From: an uncultured Comamonas sp. | GTDB lineage: Bacteria > Pseudomonadota > Gammaproteobacteria > Burkholderiales > Burkholderiaceae_C | DNA: 64,000 bases | Reading direction: 5' to 3' | Assembly: GCA_947306475.1 (NCBI GenBank) | Contig: CAMZGS010000005.1 | Location: forward strand, 1 to 64,000 | Shown: positions 1-9,136 of the stretch, piece after piece | How positions within the stretch are numbered: the first letter of the stretch is position 1 | Layout: each line of letters starts with the position of its first letter | Notes under the pieces: generated by a model | Told to the model about the DNA's origin: nothing | The model's input: only the letters and a program-made list of their open reading frames with translations | Database searches by the model: none | Position numbers and translations under genes: made by a program

Positions 1-123
1 GGGACATGTATGCCGAGACGGCGATCCCCGGCCATGGGGATGCTGCGCTGGATATGGAAGATTGAAGGAACAAAGGCTGTTGAAGGCCAGTATTGGGGCT
101 GGCCATGCCTGCTGCATGCTGTT

Positions 124-138
124 CCCCAGCATAGGGTT
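124..138 (+). promoter_or_regulatory. Degenerate upstream copy of the phage TAGGGTT motif
   Basis: CCCCAGCATAGGGTT, matching the other copies at the CCCC and TAGGGTT blocks. It lies 47 bp before the better copy at 171-185. It has no start codon at the usual 41-45 nt distance, so it may be a spare promoter or regulator site rather than a start-linked one. Confidence 0.5.
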
Positions 139-170
139 TGGCGCTGCAGAGGCAAGGCTGCGAGCGTTAG

Positions 171-219
171 TCCCCGGCTAGGGTTCGCCCATTGAGGTGC
201 TGCTCGGCAGAGTGGGGGC
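171..219 (+). promoter_or_regulatory. Phage motif copy 1: putative promoter and leader of the giant gene
   Basis: Core TCCCCGGCTAGGGTT (171-185); the T of TAGGG at 179 is 41 nt before the ATG at 220. The second block is degenerate here (AGAGTGG at 209, against ACACTGC in other copies). A GGGGG run 1-6 nt before the ATG is the only Shine-Dalgarno-like sequence. The function as a phage promoter is inferred from its recurrence before five transcription units. Confidence 0.6.
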
Positions 220-3200
220 ATGAGCACACCAACTTCCAAGCCTTGGGAACAGTTCTCCCTTCAAGAAGATACTCCGCATGCCTCAGAGCCGTGGTTGAGC
301 TTCCAAACACCTGGGGTAGCAGCCTCAAATCCCAAGCGCTCCCTTGTGAGCGCCATCAACGACAACGTAATCGAGGCCGCCAACGCTGCTGCAGGCACCG
401 CCTCGGCAGTGGCCAACTTCGTTCGCCCTGGCAATGCGCTGTCGGACTACATCGACAAGAACATCATTGAGGCTGGCAACGCTAAGCAGTCCGATGTCGT
501 CAAAGCCGAGAAGGCACGCTACGCCCAGGAGATGGAGCAAGCCCAAGGCTTTGGCGATGAGGTGTCTGCCACGTTGGGTTACGTGGCGCGTAACCCGCTA
601 CTGGCTGCAGCCCAGGCGGCGGGCTCGTTTGCTGGGCCAGGTCTGGCGGTGGGTGGTGCACGTGCAGCAGCAGGTGCTCTGGGTATGGTGGGCAAGGCGG
701 CAACGCGCACAGGCTTGGCCGCTGGTGCTGGATTTGGCATGGCATCTGCCGGTGGCGATGCAGCTGGCACGGCCTATGAGCTGTCGCGCCAAGGTGGTGC
801 CACGGATGAGCAAGCGTTGGCGGCTGCCCGTGGTGCCAGTGTGATTCCCGCAGCCATTGGCGCTGCTGGCGGCTTGGTAGGGGCCGAGCGCCTGGTGGCC
901 GGTGCCAAGGGCTTTACCGGCGGCTTGGCCGCGCGCGCTCTGAAGACTGGGGCTGTGGAGGGCGCACAAGAGGCGCTGGAAGAAGGTGTGACCCAGTACG
1001 AAGGCCAGCGTGCAGCGGTGCCTTTCAACCCTGATCTTGACCCGACAAAGGGCGTAGCAGGGGCGGCCACGATGGGCGCGGTGCTGGGCGGCATGACCGG
1101 TGGCGGGACTTCGCTGCTGACCAGGCAAAACCAGCCCGCCCGCAAGCCCAGCGAGGATTTGGGCCTGAACCCTGACAGTGGCCCCATCTCCAAGGTGGCC
1201 GCTGTTGCTGTGGACGGAGGGCGAGCTGCTGTGCCAGTGCAGCCTGAGCAACCCGCACAGCCCGAGGACGGCCTAAGCCTAGCACCAGAGGAACAGGCAC
1301 AACCCCAAGGCCCCACCCTGGAAGAGCGCTTGGCGGCACTGCCAGAGCAAGCCCGCGCCCAGGCCGAACAGCTGCTGCGCGAAATCGCTGACGAGCGTGT
1401 GCCTGCAGGCGTCAAACGCTTTCGGGCGCATGAGCTGCAACAGATACTGGATGCATATCCAGTGCCCGAGAAAACCGACACCATCACCCCGGAAGAGCGT
1501 GCGGCCATCGGCCCCATCGTGCGCGGCTATGACCCGGCCACGGGCGAGGCGCCTGGCCGCCCGCTGGAGCTGGAGGGCGAGCGCTACCAAGATGGCATCG
1601 ACTTCACCACCGATGAGCAGCCCAGCCAAAGCGCCTATCAGGATGCGATCAACCGCATTGCGCTGGAGAGCTACCAGACGCCCGGCCAGCCCCTGGCTAT
1701 GGAGCAGGCCAGCCGTTTGCGCGATGCAGCGCAAGAGCAGGGCATCCCGGCCACTATCGTGCCGCACCCATCGGGCAAAGGGTTTGATGTGCAGGCCACA
1801 GCGGTGCTGCCTGAAGACGCACGCCAGCAAGTGGCCCAAGACCCCGTGGCTGCGGCCTTGCCCTACGACAACAGCCCCACGGGGCGCATGGTGGCCGATG
1901 CCCAGGGCAATGCCCGTCCAGAGCTGCGCCCGGAGGCGGTGGAGCGCGAGGTGCGCTGGAACCAAGAGCTGGCGCAGATGGATGCAGAGGCACGCCGCCG
2001 TGCTGAGTTGGGGCTGAGCAACCGCACGCCGGTAACGCCTCTGCAGGAAGATGCTGCGCCCCAGCAGCCGCAAAGCTCAGGAGGGCCACTGGCCCCGCAA
2101 GGTGGCCGCCAGCCTGTAGCCAAGCAGCAACCGCAGGATGTGCAGTTTCAGGCATCGACGGGCCGCGATGTGGCTGTGCGCAATGTGCCAGGCTTGGAGA
2201 ACGCGCCCATTGATGTTGAGGCCAGCGAGGTGCACCCCAATCCAGCGCTGGGCATGACGCGCCGCTTGAGCTATGGCGGCGATGGACAACGCCTGGAGCA
2301 GGGGCAGGGCGCTGCTGCGCAGCCAGGGCCTGGCCGTGCTGGCACCCAGCAGCAGACACCACCGGCCTTGCCTGCGCCCAGCAACCTGCGCGAGCGCATC
2401 GAGGCGTTCCGCCAAAAGCAAGCCGAGGCGGCGCGCATGGCGCAGCAGGTTGGGCAAGCCCAAAAAAACAGCGCGCAACCGGCGCAGGCAGGCCAGCCAG
2501 CAGGACAAGTAGCTGCCGCCGCTGGCACGACGATGAACACTGCCAGCAATGATGCCAAGGGTGACACAACTCGCCTTGACGGCGGCACGGCTGCTAGTGT
2601 ACCCGCACAGATCACTGCACGCCAAGCCCAGCAGGCAGGGGCCAAGGCGCGCCAGCAAGCCAAGCAGGCCCAGCGCCAGGCAGAGCGTGCCCAGGCTGCG
2701 CCAGAAGAAACCGGCCTGCGTGTTGGCGTAGCGCCAGGCAGCGCTGACCCTGTGACGGTGCGCGATGGCGTGGTGCACATTGGCGAGTACGAGGCGGTGA
2801 ACTATGACAGCGGCGAGCCGGTCACCGTGCCCAAGGGCAGCACGCGCGCCGATGTGGCGCGTGCGCTTAAGGATGCCGGGGTGCTGAGCAGCCGCCAGAA
2901 GATGTTTGGTTTGAGTGAGAAGGCTCAGGAGGTGATGTTTAGCCGCAGTGCCATGAAGTCCACCGAGGCAAACATTGCGCGTGGGCGTGAATCGCTGGCG
3001 AAGGCACTCAACGAGAAAACAACGGCGCACCGGGCCATGTTCCGCAACGGACTAGGGTGGGTAGATTTTGTGTGGGGCGCCGAGGGTACTGTAAAGCCAA
3101 GCGGTCGAACCAAAGGAGCGATGGGTCTTGCCCACGTGTTGGAGGCAAGGCAGCGTAAAGATGGATATTCGCGTTCAGAAGCCGTTGAATTTCTGAACAG

Positions 3201-6200
3201 CATTGTGGATACGATCGCGCGAGGTTCTGAATTTGATCGCAAAGAAGTAGCGCAGTCCACGCGCGTCGGACTGATTCACCAAGAGACGATTGTTTGGCTG
3301 TCGAGGCACAAAGGCTCCAATGCCTGGGTTGTCACCGGGTACGAAAAAACCCCCAGTGGTACAGCTGCGGGGAGAGCCACTGCTGTACCTACACACGATG
3401 CTGCTTCGCTTACCCGCAGCACCGAGGAGGGGGTAGCGCCGATTATGGGTGAGCAGCACGCAATTAGCAACCCTGCTGGGTTCAGCCAAGAAGGCAAAGG
3501 AGCAAAAATTCTCTGGAGCGGGAGCGAACCCCGCTCGGCTGCCACCGGACGGCAGCCCCTGTATGCTGGCAGTCCTGATGCTATGTCCGGTCAGGATGCC
3601 CCCATCGCTCAGGGAGAGAATTCTGAAAATGAATCGCTTTGGAGCAGGTACCCTGTTCCTGCTGACGCGTCCAGTGTATCTGCACGCGACACTGATGCCA
3701 ACCCCGACATCCTCTACAGCAAGAGCGCCAAGCCCGTAACCAACCCAACCGCCGTCAAGATGCGCCGCGCCATGGTGCAGCGCACGGTGGACGCACTGAC
3801 CAAGGGCTGGGCCAAGGCTCCCAACGTCACCGTTGTGGACAGTATGCAGGATGAGCGCGTGCCTGAGGCAGTGCGCAAGGCCGATGCGGCGCAGCGCTCT
3901 CAGGGCGCTATGGGTGAGCCAGAGGGCTTTTGGTACCGGGGGCAGGTGTACTTGGTGGCCAGCGCATTGCCCACGTCGGCAGATGCTGCCCGCGTGCTGT
4001 ACCACGAGGTGCTGGGCCACCACGGGCTGCGTGGCCACTTTGGCAAGGATCTGGACCGCGTGCTGGACCAGGTGATCAAGCTGCGCCGCAAGGATGTGCA
4101 GGCCAAGGCCCAAGAGTACGGCCTGGACATGGGCAACCCGGTGCATGCTGGCCATGCGGCCGAGGAGGTGTTGGCCGAACTGGCGCAGTCACGGCCCGAC
4201 CTGGGGTTTGTGCAGCGGGCCATTGCGGCCATTCGCAATTTCCTGCGCGCCCATGTGCCCGGATTCAAAGCGCTGGAACTGACGGATGCGGACATTGTGC
4301 AGGGCTATTTGCTGCCTGCGCGTGGCTGGGTGGAGCGTGGAGGGGTGCGTGGCGCAGTGAATGGCGATACTCGCTTTAGCTTTGCTGGTGAGCGGGCCAA
4401 GGCTGGCGCTGACACCATCGACCAAACCGATACCGCAGCCTTCAAGCGCTGGTTTGGGGACAGCAAAGTGGTGGATGCCGATGGCAAGCCGCTGGTGGTG
4501 TATCACGGCTCAAGATTTGGTGGCTTCAGTGTGTTTATGCGTAGTGCTGGCGGGTTCATATACACAACCCCCAATGCTGACTACGCATCTAGGTTTTCGG
4601 GGTCGTCTGATGGTTCTGCCGTGTACCCTGTGTATGTCAGCATCAAGAAGCCTCTTGACCTAACGCATCTTGGTGAGCGCAGTATGTCTGCCGAAGAAGC
4701 TCGCGTAGAGTTGAGGCGACTTGGGGTCAATCTAGATGAGGTGCGGCCTTGGGAAGGTGCTCCAGCCGAGTCGGTGAAGTTGTATGGCGATGGCCCCATC
4801 TGGCGACTGATCCGAGAGGATCGCTTTTCCATTGCCGCCAAGAACGCTGGATTCGATGGAATCAAGATTAATGAAGGTGATGGTGAGGTTGCATGGGTTG
4901 CGTTTGAGTCCAATCAGCTTAAATCCGCCACCGGCAACAATGGCAACTTCGACCCAGAAAACCCGGACATTCGCTTCAGCCGCTCCCAGTCCGCAGACGC
5001 AATCCGCTCCAGCATGGGCGCCCTGACGCCTGACCAGGAGGCTGCCTGGAAGAAAGTGGCCGGCCTAGAGAAGGTGCCCACTCTGCGTGAGCGCTGGGAG
5101 AGCATCAAGGCCAACTTGGGCACGCGCATGAAACAGGCGCTGGTGGATCAGTTCGCCCCTATCGCAGAGCTGGATCAGCATGCCTACATGCTGGCGCGTA
5201 TGTCTAAGGGTAGCGACGGCACGCTGGAGGCAGCGCTGTTGTATGGCCGTCCCTTCTTGCGCGATGGCGTGCCGGATGTGGACGTGAAGGAAGGCGGCTT
5301 TGCCAAGGTGCTGGCCGATCTCAAAGGGGAGCAAGACCGCTTTCTGATGTGGGTAGCTGCACAGCGCGCCGAGCGCCTGAAGGCCGAAGGCAAGGAGAAT
5401 CTGTTCTCTGACCAGGACATTTCCAGCCTGAAGACGCTCAACGACGGCCAGATGCCGGACGGCTCCAGCCGTAAGCAGGCTTATGCCAAGGCGCTGATAC
5501 AGCTCAACAGCTTCAACGAAAGCGTGCTGCGTATGGCCAAGGAGTCTGGCTTGATTGACCAGGCTGCCTACGAGCTGATGAAAGACCAGCCCTATGTGCC
5601 TTTCTATCGCCTGATGGAGGATGAAGGCGGGTTGCAAGGACCGACCTTCTCCAAAGGGCTGACCAACCAGAAGGCTTGGAAGAAGCTCAAGGGCGGCACC
5701 CAGCAACTGAACGCCGATTTGCTACAGAACATGCTGCTGAACTGGGGCAACCTGTATGCCGCCTCTGCGCGCAACCGTGCTGCGCTGGCGACGATGGATG
5801 CTGCCGAGAAGATGGCCATCGCCTACAAGGTGCCTAGCGATACAAAGGGTGCAGCCAAGGTGATGCGTGATGGCGTGACGGAGTACTGGATGGTGGAAGA
5901 CCCATACCTACTGGAAGCCATCAGCGCATTGAACTACCAGGCCAGTCCGCTGATGAAGCCTCTGGCTGCGGCCAAAAAGTGGCTCACCCTGGGCGTGACG
6001 GTGAACCCCACGTTCAAGGTGCGCAACCTGATCCGCGATGTGGTGTCGTCCATGGCCATGGCCGACCTGAGCTACAACCCTGCGGCCAATGTCGCCAAAG
6101 GCTGGAAGCTGACCGCACGCGATTCGCAGGTCTATGCCTCGATGCTGGCCTCTGGTGGTGTGATCCGGTTTGGCACGCAGGAGCAGACCGACCGTGCCCG

Positions 6201-7497
6201 CAGGCAGGTGGCCAAGCTCTCGGGCGTGGTGCTGGACCAGACAGCATGGAAAAAGCTCTGGGGCCAGCTTAAAGCGCTGTATGAGGCCTATGACGATTTT
6301 GGCGACCGCACTGAAAACATCAACCGTGCTGCACTGTATGAGCGTTTGATCCAGAAGGGGCACAGCCATGCTGAGGCATCGTTCATGGCACGCGACCTAA
6401 TGGACTTCTCCATGAGCGGTAGCGCCCCGGTGGTGCGCTTCCTGACGCAATCGGTGCCGTTCCTGAATGCCCGTATGCAGGGCCTGTACAAGCTGGGGCG
6501 TGCCGCCAAGGAAGATCCGCGCCGGTTTGCCACCGTGGCCATGGCCGTGAGCATGGCTTCGCTGGGGCTGCTGGCAGCCTATGCCGATGATGAAGACTGG
6601 AAGCGCCGCGAAGACTGGGACCGTGACAGCTACTGGTGGTTCAAGATTGGGCAGACGGCCTACCGCATTCCCAAGCCGTTTGAGGTGGGCGCCATCGGCA
6701 CCCTGGCAGAGCGCACGGCAGAGGCTATGTTCGATGACGAAATGGACAGCAAGCGGTTCATGGAGCGCATCAGCCACATGGTCAGTCAGACGTTTGCTTT
6801 CGACCCGGTGCCCCAGGCAGTAAAGCCCCTGCTGGACATCTACGCCAACAAGGACAGCTTTACGGGCCGCGCCATCGAAAGCATGGCCGACCAGCGCCTG
6901 CGGCCACAGGACCGCTACAACGAGAAAACCTCGGAAGTGGCGCGCCTGTTGGGCCAGATGGGATTGCCTGACCCTGCGCAGTTGATCAAGGGTGAGTACG
7001 TGGGCCTGAGCCCCAAGCAGATTGACCATCTGCTGCGCGGCTACTTCTCATGGATGGCAACGGCTGCAACCATGACCAGCGATATGCTGCTGCGGAGTAC
7101 AGTGGTGGATCGCGGTGAGGCGCCAGATATGCGCCTGAAGGACATGCCCTTGGTGGGCAATTTTGCGGAAAGCCTGCCTGCTGGTGGCAGCCGCTACGTG
7201 ACGGCTTTGTACGAGCAGTCACGGGCTATCGAGCAAGCCTATGCCTCATACCAGGATGCCCTGAAGTCTGGGGAGCGAGACAAGGCAGCGGAGATCATGG
7301 AGTCTGAGGGTGACAAGATTCGCTCGCGCAGCTCTGTGGCTGCGGCAACCAAGTTGCTGAGCCAGTTGAACGCCCAGGCCAAACGGATTCAGGAAGACCC
7401 GGTAATGAGCGGCGAGGAAAAGCGCGCACGCCTGACGCAGCTTGAACAGAGGCGTCATGAGATTGCCAAGCGTGTGATGGGTCGCCAGACTACTTGA
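220..7497 (+). CDS. Giant polyvalent virion (probably injected) protein, 2425 aa
   Basis: A multi-domain phage protein of the large polyvalent protein class, probably packaged in the capsid and ejected with the DNA. Residues about 125-215 are Gly/Ala-rich and hydrophobic, possibly membrane-channel forming; 340-900 are Pro/Gln/Ala-rich linker. About 930-1042 resemble phage barnase/EndoU/colicin-E5-like nucleases (GLGWVDFVWG, WVVTGYEK). About 1200-1380 look like a zinc metallopeptidase (HEVLGHHG from H1262). About 1400-1582 resemble a polyvalent-protein ADP-ribosyltransferase (FKRWFGDSKVVD, VVYHGS, YTTPNADYAS). The long C-terminus (1950-2400) resembles the LPD38 domain. Short (D/V)x(R/L/M)(F/Y)S(R/K/F) motifs at 905, 1163, 1383 and 1583 separate the modules. 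The ATG at 220 was chosen because it follows the conserved phage leader. Activities are inferred from motifs only. Confidence 0.85.
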   Translation: MSTPTSKPWEQFSLQEDTPHASEPWLSFQTPGVAASNPKRSLVSAINDNVIEAANAAAGTASAVANFVRPGNALSDYIDKNIIEAGNAKQSDVVKAEKARYAQEMEQAQGFGDEVSATLGYVARNPLLAAAQAAGSFAGPGLAVGGARAAAGALGMVGKAATRTGLAAGAGFGMASAGGDAAGTAYELSRQGGATDEQALAAARGASVIPAAIGAAGGLVGAERLVAGAKGFTGGLAARALKTGAVEGAQEALEEGVTQYEGQRAAVPFNPDLDPTKGVAGAATMGAVLGGMTGGGTSLLTRQNQPARKPSEDLGLNPDSGPISKVAAVAVDGGRAAVPVQPEQPAQPEDGLSLAPEEQAQPQGPTLEERLAALPEQARAQAEQLLREIADERVPAGVKRFRAHELQQILDAYPVPEKTDTITPEERAAIGPIVRGYDPATGEAPGRPLELEGERYQDGIDFTTDEQPSQSAYQDAINRIALESYQTPGQPLAMEQASRLRDAAQEQGIPATIVPHPSGKGFDVQATAVLPEDARQQVAQDPVAAALPYDNSPTGRMVADAQGNARPELRPEAVEREVRWNQELAQMDAEARRRAELGLSNRTPVTPLQEDAAPQQPQSSGGPLAPQGGRQPVAKQQPQDVQFQASTGRDVAVRNVPGLENAPIDVEASEVHPNPALGMTRRLSYGGDGQRLEQGQGAAAQPGPGRAGTQQQTPPALPAPSNLRERIEAFRQKQAEAARMAQQVGQAQKNSAQPAQAGQPAGQVAAAAGTTMNTASNDAKGDTTRLDGGTAASVPAQITARQAQQAGAKARQQAKQAQRQAERAQAAPEETGLRVGVAPGSADPVTVRDGVVHIGEYEAVNYDSGEPVTVPKGSTRADVARALKDAGVLSSRQKMFGLSEKAQEVMFSRSAMKSTEANIARGRESLAKALNEKTTAHRAMFRNGLGWVDFVWGAEGTVKPSGRTKGAMGLAHVLEARQRKDGYSRSEAVEFLNSIVDTIARGSEFDRKEVAQSTRVGLIHQETIVWLSRHKGSNAWVVTGYEKTPSGTAAGRATAVPTHDAASLTRSTEEGVAPIMGEQHAISNPAGFSQEGKGAKILWSGSEPRSAATGRQPLYAGSPDAMSGQDAPIAQGENSENESLWSRYPVPADASSVSARDTDANPDILYSKSAKPVTNPTAVKMRRAMVQRTVDALTKGWAKAPNVTVVDSMQDERVPEAVRKADAAQRSQGAMGEPEGFWYRGQVYLVASALPTSADAARVLYHEVLGHHGLRGHFGKDLDRVLDQVIKLRRKDVQAKAQEYGLDMGNPVHAGHAAEEVLAELAQSRPDLGFVQRAIAAIRNFLRAHVPGFKALELTDADIVQGYLLPARGWVERGGVRGAVNGDTRFSFAGERAKAGADTIDQTDTAAFKRWFGDSKVVDADGKPLVVYHGSRFGGFSVFMRSAGGFIYTTPNADYASRFSGSSDGSAVYPVYVSIKKPLDLTHLGERSMSAEEARVELRRLGVNLDEVRPWEGAPAESVKLYGDGPIWRLIREDRFSIAAKNAGFDGIKINEGDGEVAWVAFESNQLKSATGNNGNFDPENPDIRFSRSQSADAIRSSMGALTPDQEAAWKKVAGLEKVPTLRERWESIKANLGTRMKQALVDQFAPIAELDQHAYMLARMSKGSDGTLEAALLYGRPFLRDGVPDVDVKEGGFAKVLADLKGEQDRFLMWVAAQRAERLKAEGKENLFSDQDISSLKTLNDGQMPDGSSRKQAYAKALIQLNSFNESVLRMAKESGLIDQAAYELMKDQPYVPFYRLMEDEGGLQGPTFSKGLTNQKAWKKLKGGTQQLNADLLQNMLLNWGNLYAASARNRAALATMDAAEKMAIAYKVPSDTKGAAKVMRDGVTEYWMVEDPYLLEAISALNYQASPLMKPLAAAKKWLTLGVTVNPTFKVRNLIRDVVSSMAMADLSYNPAANVAKGWKLTARDSQVYASMLASGGVIRFGTQEQTDRARRQVAKLSGVVLDQTAWKKLWGQLKALYEAYDDFGDRTENINRAALYERLIQKGHSHAEASFMARDLMDFSMSGSAPVVRFLTQSVPFLNARMQGLYKLGRAAKEDPRRFATVAMAVSMASLGLLAAYADDEDWKRREDWDRDSYWWFKIGQTAYRIPKPFEVGAIGTLAERTAEAMFDDEMDSKRFMERISHMVSQTFAFDPVPQAVKPLLDIYANKDSFTGRAIESMADQRLRPQDRYNEKTSEVARLLGQMGLPDPAQLIKGEYVGLSPKQIDHLLRGYFSWMATAATMTSDMLLRSTVVDRGEAPDMRLKDMPLVGNFAESLPAGGSRYVTALYEQSRAIEQAYASYQDALKSGERDKAAEIMESEGDKIRSRSSVAAATKLLSQLNAQAKRIQEDPVMSGEEKRARLTQLEQRRHEIAKRVMGRQTT

Positions 7498-7810
7498 GCT
7501 TTTCCCAGCAGAACTGCAAGAAGCTGACCAAAAACACGAGACAGGCAAGCACAAAAGCCCACTTAAATGTGACGATCAGCCAGCCGACGAAGATGCACGC
7601 GGCTAGGCTGGTCCAGCCTTTGGTGCGACTGACCTTAAACCCATCTCGAACAATGACGTACACAAGAAACGCATAAAAGAACAGGACTATGCTCAAAGCG
7701 TCACCACGCCCGAAATCCTGATCTGCCTGCCACTGCGCGATGGCGGTAAACGGTATGGCTGCAAGTAGATAGGCGATGCACTTGGTCATGTGGGCCATTA
7801 TGTATTCCAA
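7490..7810 (-). CDS. Small three-helix membrane protein, phage moron candidate
   Basis: A 106-residue frame on the strand opposite the structural genes, filling the gap between two + strand units. It has three or four hydrophobic stretches: an N-terminal signal-like segment (about 9-27) and segments around 40-55, 66-80 and 83-100. The tail end is basic/aromatic (FCWEKLK). The stop overlaps the end of the giant gene by 8 bp in convergent orientation. Starts are ambiguous (M1, M5 or M8; M5 at 7798 has GGA at a plausible spacing). I do not recognise a family. Superinfection exclusion or another lysogenic-conversion role would fit the position but is speculative. It could be a spurious frame. Confidence 0.5.
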   Translation of the reverse strand: MEYIMAHMTKCIAYLLAAIPFTAIAQWQADQDFGRGDALSIVLFFYAFLVYVIVRDGFKVSRTKGWTSLAACIFVGWLIVTFKWAFVLACLVFLVSFLQFCWEKLK

Positions 7811-7824
7811 CTCTACGGCTCTAG

Positions 7825-7873
7825 CCCCCGGCTAGGGTTTTGTTGTTTCTGCGCCCAAGTAGATGCTTGGGCC
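7825..7873 (+). promoter_or_regulatory. Phage motif copy 2: putative promoter and leader of the tail block
   Basis: Core CCCCCGGCTAGGGTT (7825-7839); the T of TAGGG at 7833 is exactly 41 nt before the ATG at 7874. The ACACTGC block is missing, but the leader contains a 7-bp hairpin (GCCCAAG/CTTGGGC, 7852-7871) ending just before the start codon, and there is no clear Shine-Dalgarno sequence. Confidence 0.65.
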
Positions 7874-9136
7874 ATGTCCTCCAAACGCATTGGCCCGTTC
7901 CTGGGCCTGAACAACCAAGCCCCTGCCACCAAGATGGTGCGCGGGGGCGATGCGCCTGGGCACTGGCTGCGCTCTGCTGACAACGTGGATGTGACCGATG
8001 CGGGCACGCTGCGCCGTCGTCAGGGCTGGGTCAAGCGCGCGGGCGGCACACAGATGCGCGGCTTGTTCGCGCTGGCCGATGGCTCTGCCCTGGTGGCCGA
8101 CTACAACCAGCTGTGCCGCCTGACCTATGAGGATGGCCAGCTGTCCAAGCAGGCGCTGATGGCCGATTTGCGCCCGGGCGCGCCGATTTCCTACACCGAT
8201 ACCCCCATGGGCACGTACCTGAGCGATGGCTACGGCCTGTGGGTGTACCGCGCTGGCCAAGCGCTGCGCGCGACGATGGATGTGCCCAACGCCCCCGATG
8301 TGCAGGCCGATACCGGCGGCTCTTTGCCCGGCGGTCTGTACCAAGTGGCATGCACGTTTGTGCAGCAAGACGGCACCCAGTCTTGCGCCAGCGTGGTGGC
8401 CCAAGTTTCGGTGCCAGACAAGGGCTTGCTGCGCATTGGCCTGCCCACCAGCCTGCAGCCTTTGGCAGCAGCGGTGAATGTGTACGTGTCGCCTGTCGAT
8501 GGCGATGTGCTGTTTTTGGCAGAGCAGCTGCCCATGGGCACCACGCAAACCACGCTGTATGTGCCGCCCATGGAGGGTAGTCGCTGCTTCACCCTGCACA
8601 TGGCGCCGATGCCTGCTGGCCAGATCGTGCGCCAGCACCAGGGCCGCTTGCTGGTAGCGCGCGGCGCGGTGGTGTTCACCAGCCAGCCCTACGCCTACGG
8701 CATCTACGACCCAGCAGAGGACTTCATGCAGTTTCCCGCTGAGGTGACGCTGCTGGAGCCAGTGCGCGATGGCCTTTTTATCGTGGCCGACAAGACGTAC
8801 TTCCTGCCCAACGAGCAGGGCGCGCCCATGACAGAGGTGCTGCCCTATGGGGCGCCACGCGGCGCAGCCGTGCAGCGCGGTGAGGGCGGGGGCATTTACT
8901 GGATGGGCGAGCGCGGGCTGGTGCATGCCACCGAGGACGGGCAAGCCAAGAACATGAATGACGGGGTGCTGGCCCTGCCCAAGCCACACAGCGCGGCGCT
9001 GCTGGTGCGCGAGCAAGACGGGATGGAGCAGATCGTGGCCGCCACGCAAGCGCGCCCTGGCGCGAGTTTGGCCCAGGCGCGCAGCTTTATGGATGCGCAA
9101 GTAATCAAGCAAGGAGTTTTGAGCGATGGAATCTAA
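7874..9136 (+). CDS. Phage virion protein, tail-hub/stabilisation-like, 420 aa
   Basis: The ATG at 7874 follows the conserved phage leader; an in-frame start 84 bp upstream would run through the motif and is rejected. The N-terminal pattern (DNVDVTDAGTLRRRQGWVK) and the following series of short beta-strand-like segments (GLFALADGSALVAD, YQVACTF, GLFIVADKTYFL) recall phage proteins of the P22 gp10/T7 gp12 kind that form a beta-propeller hub at the tail. It is first in a block of tail and adhesin genes and overlaps the next gene by 11 bp, implying translational coupling. A virion role is well supported by context; the exact tail position is inference. Confidence 0.7.
   Translation: MSSKRIGPFLGLNNQAPATKMVRGGDAPGHWLRSADNVDVTDAGTLRRRQGWVKRAGGTQMRGLFALADGSALVADYNQLCRLTYEDGQLSKQALMADLRPGAPISYTDTPMGTYLSDGYGLWVYRAGQALRATMDVPNAPDVQADTGGSLPGGLYQVACTFVQQDGTQSCASVVAQVSVPDKGLLRIGLPTSLQPLAAAVNVYVSPVDGDVLFLAEQLPMGTTQTTLYVPPMEGSRCFTLHMAPMPAGQIVRQHQGRLLVARGAVVFTSQPYAYGIYDPAEDFMQFPAEVTLLEPVRDGLFIVADKTYFLPNEQGAPMTEVLPYGAPRGAAVQRGEGGGIYWMGERGLVHATEDGQAKNMNDGVLALPKPHSAALLVREQDGMEQIVAATQARPGASLAQARSFMDAQVIKQGVLSDGI

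Larger units (their letters stand above)
1..219. other. Non-coding stretch upstream of the giant virion gene
   Basis: No convincing gene is visible. A 61-codon frame at 10-195 has no ribosome binding site and no recognisable product. The stretch carries two tandem copies of the TAGGGTT motif (124-138 and 171-185) and then the leader of the giant gene. It may also hold the untranslated end of an upstream gene cut off by the window edge. Confidence 0.5.

Noticed and set aside
10-195. 61-codon frame at the left end
   Set aside because: No ribosome binding site, no recognisable product, and it runs through two copies of the phage control motif.
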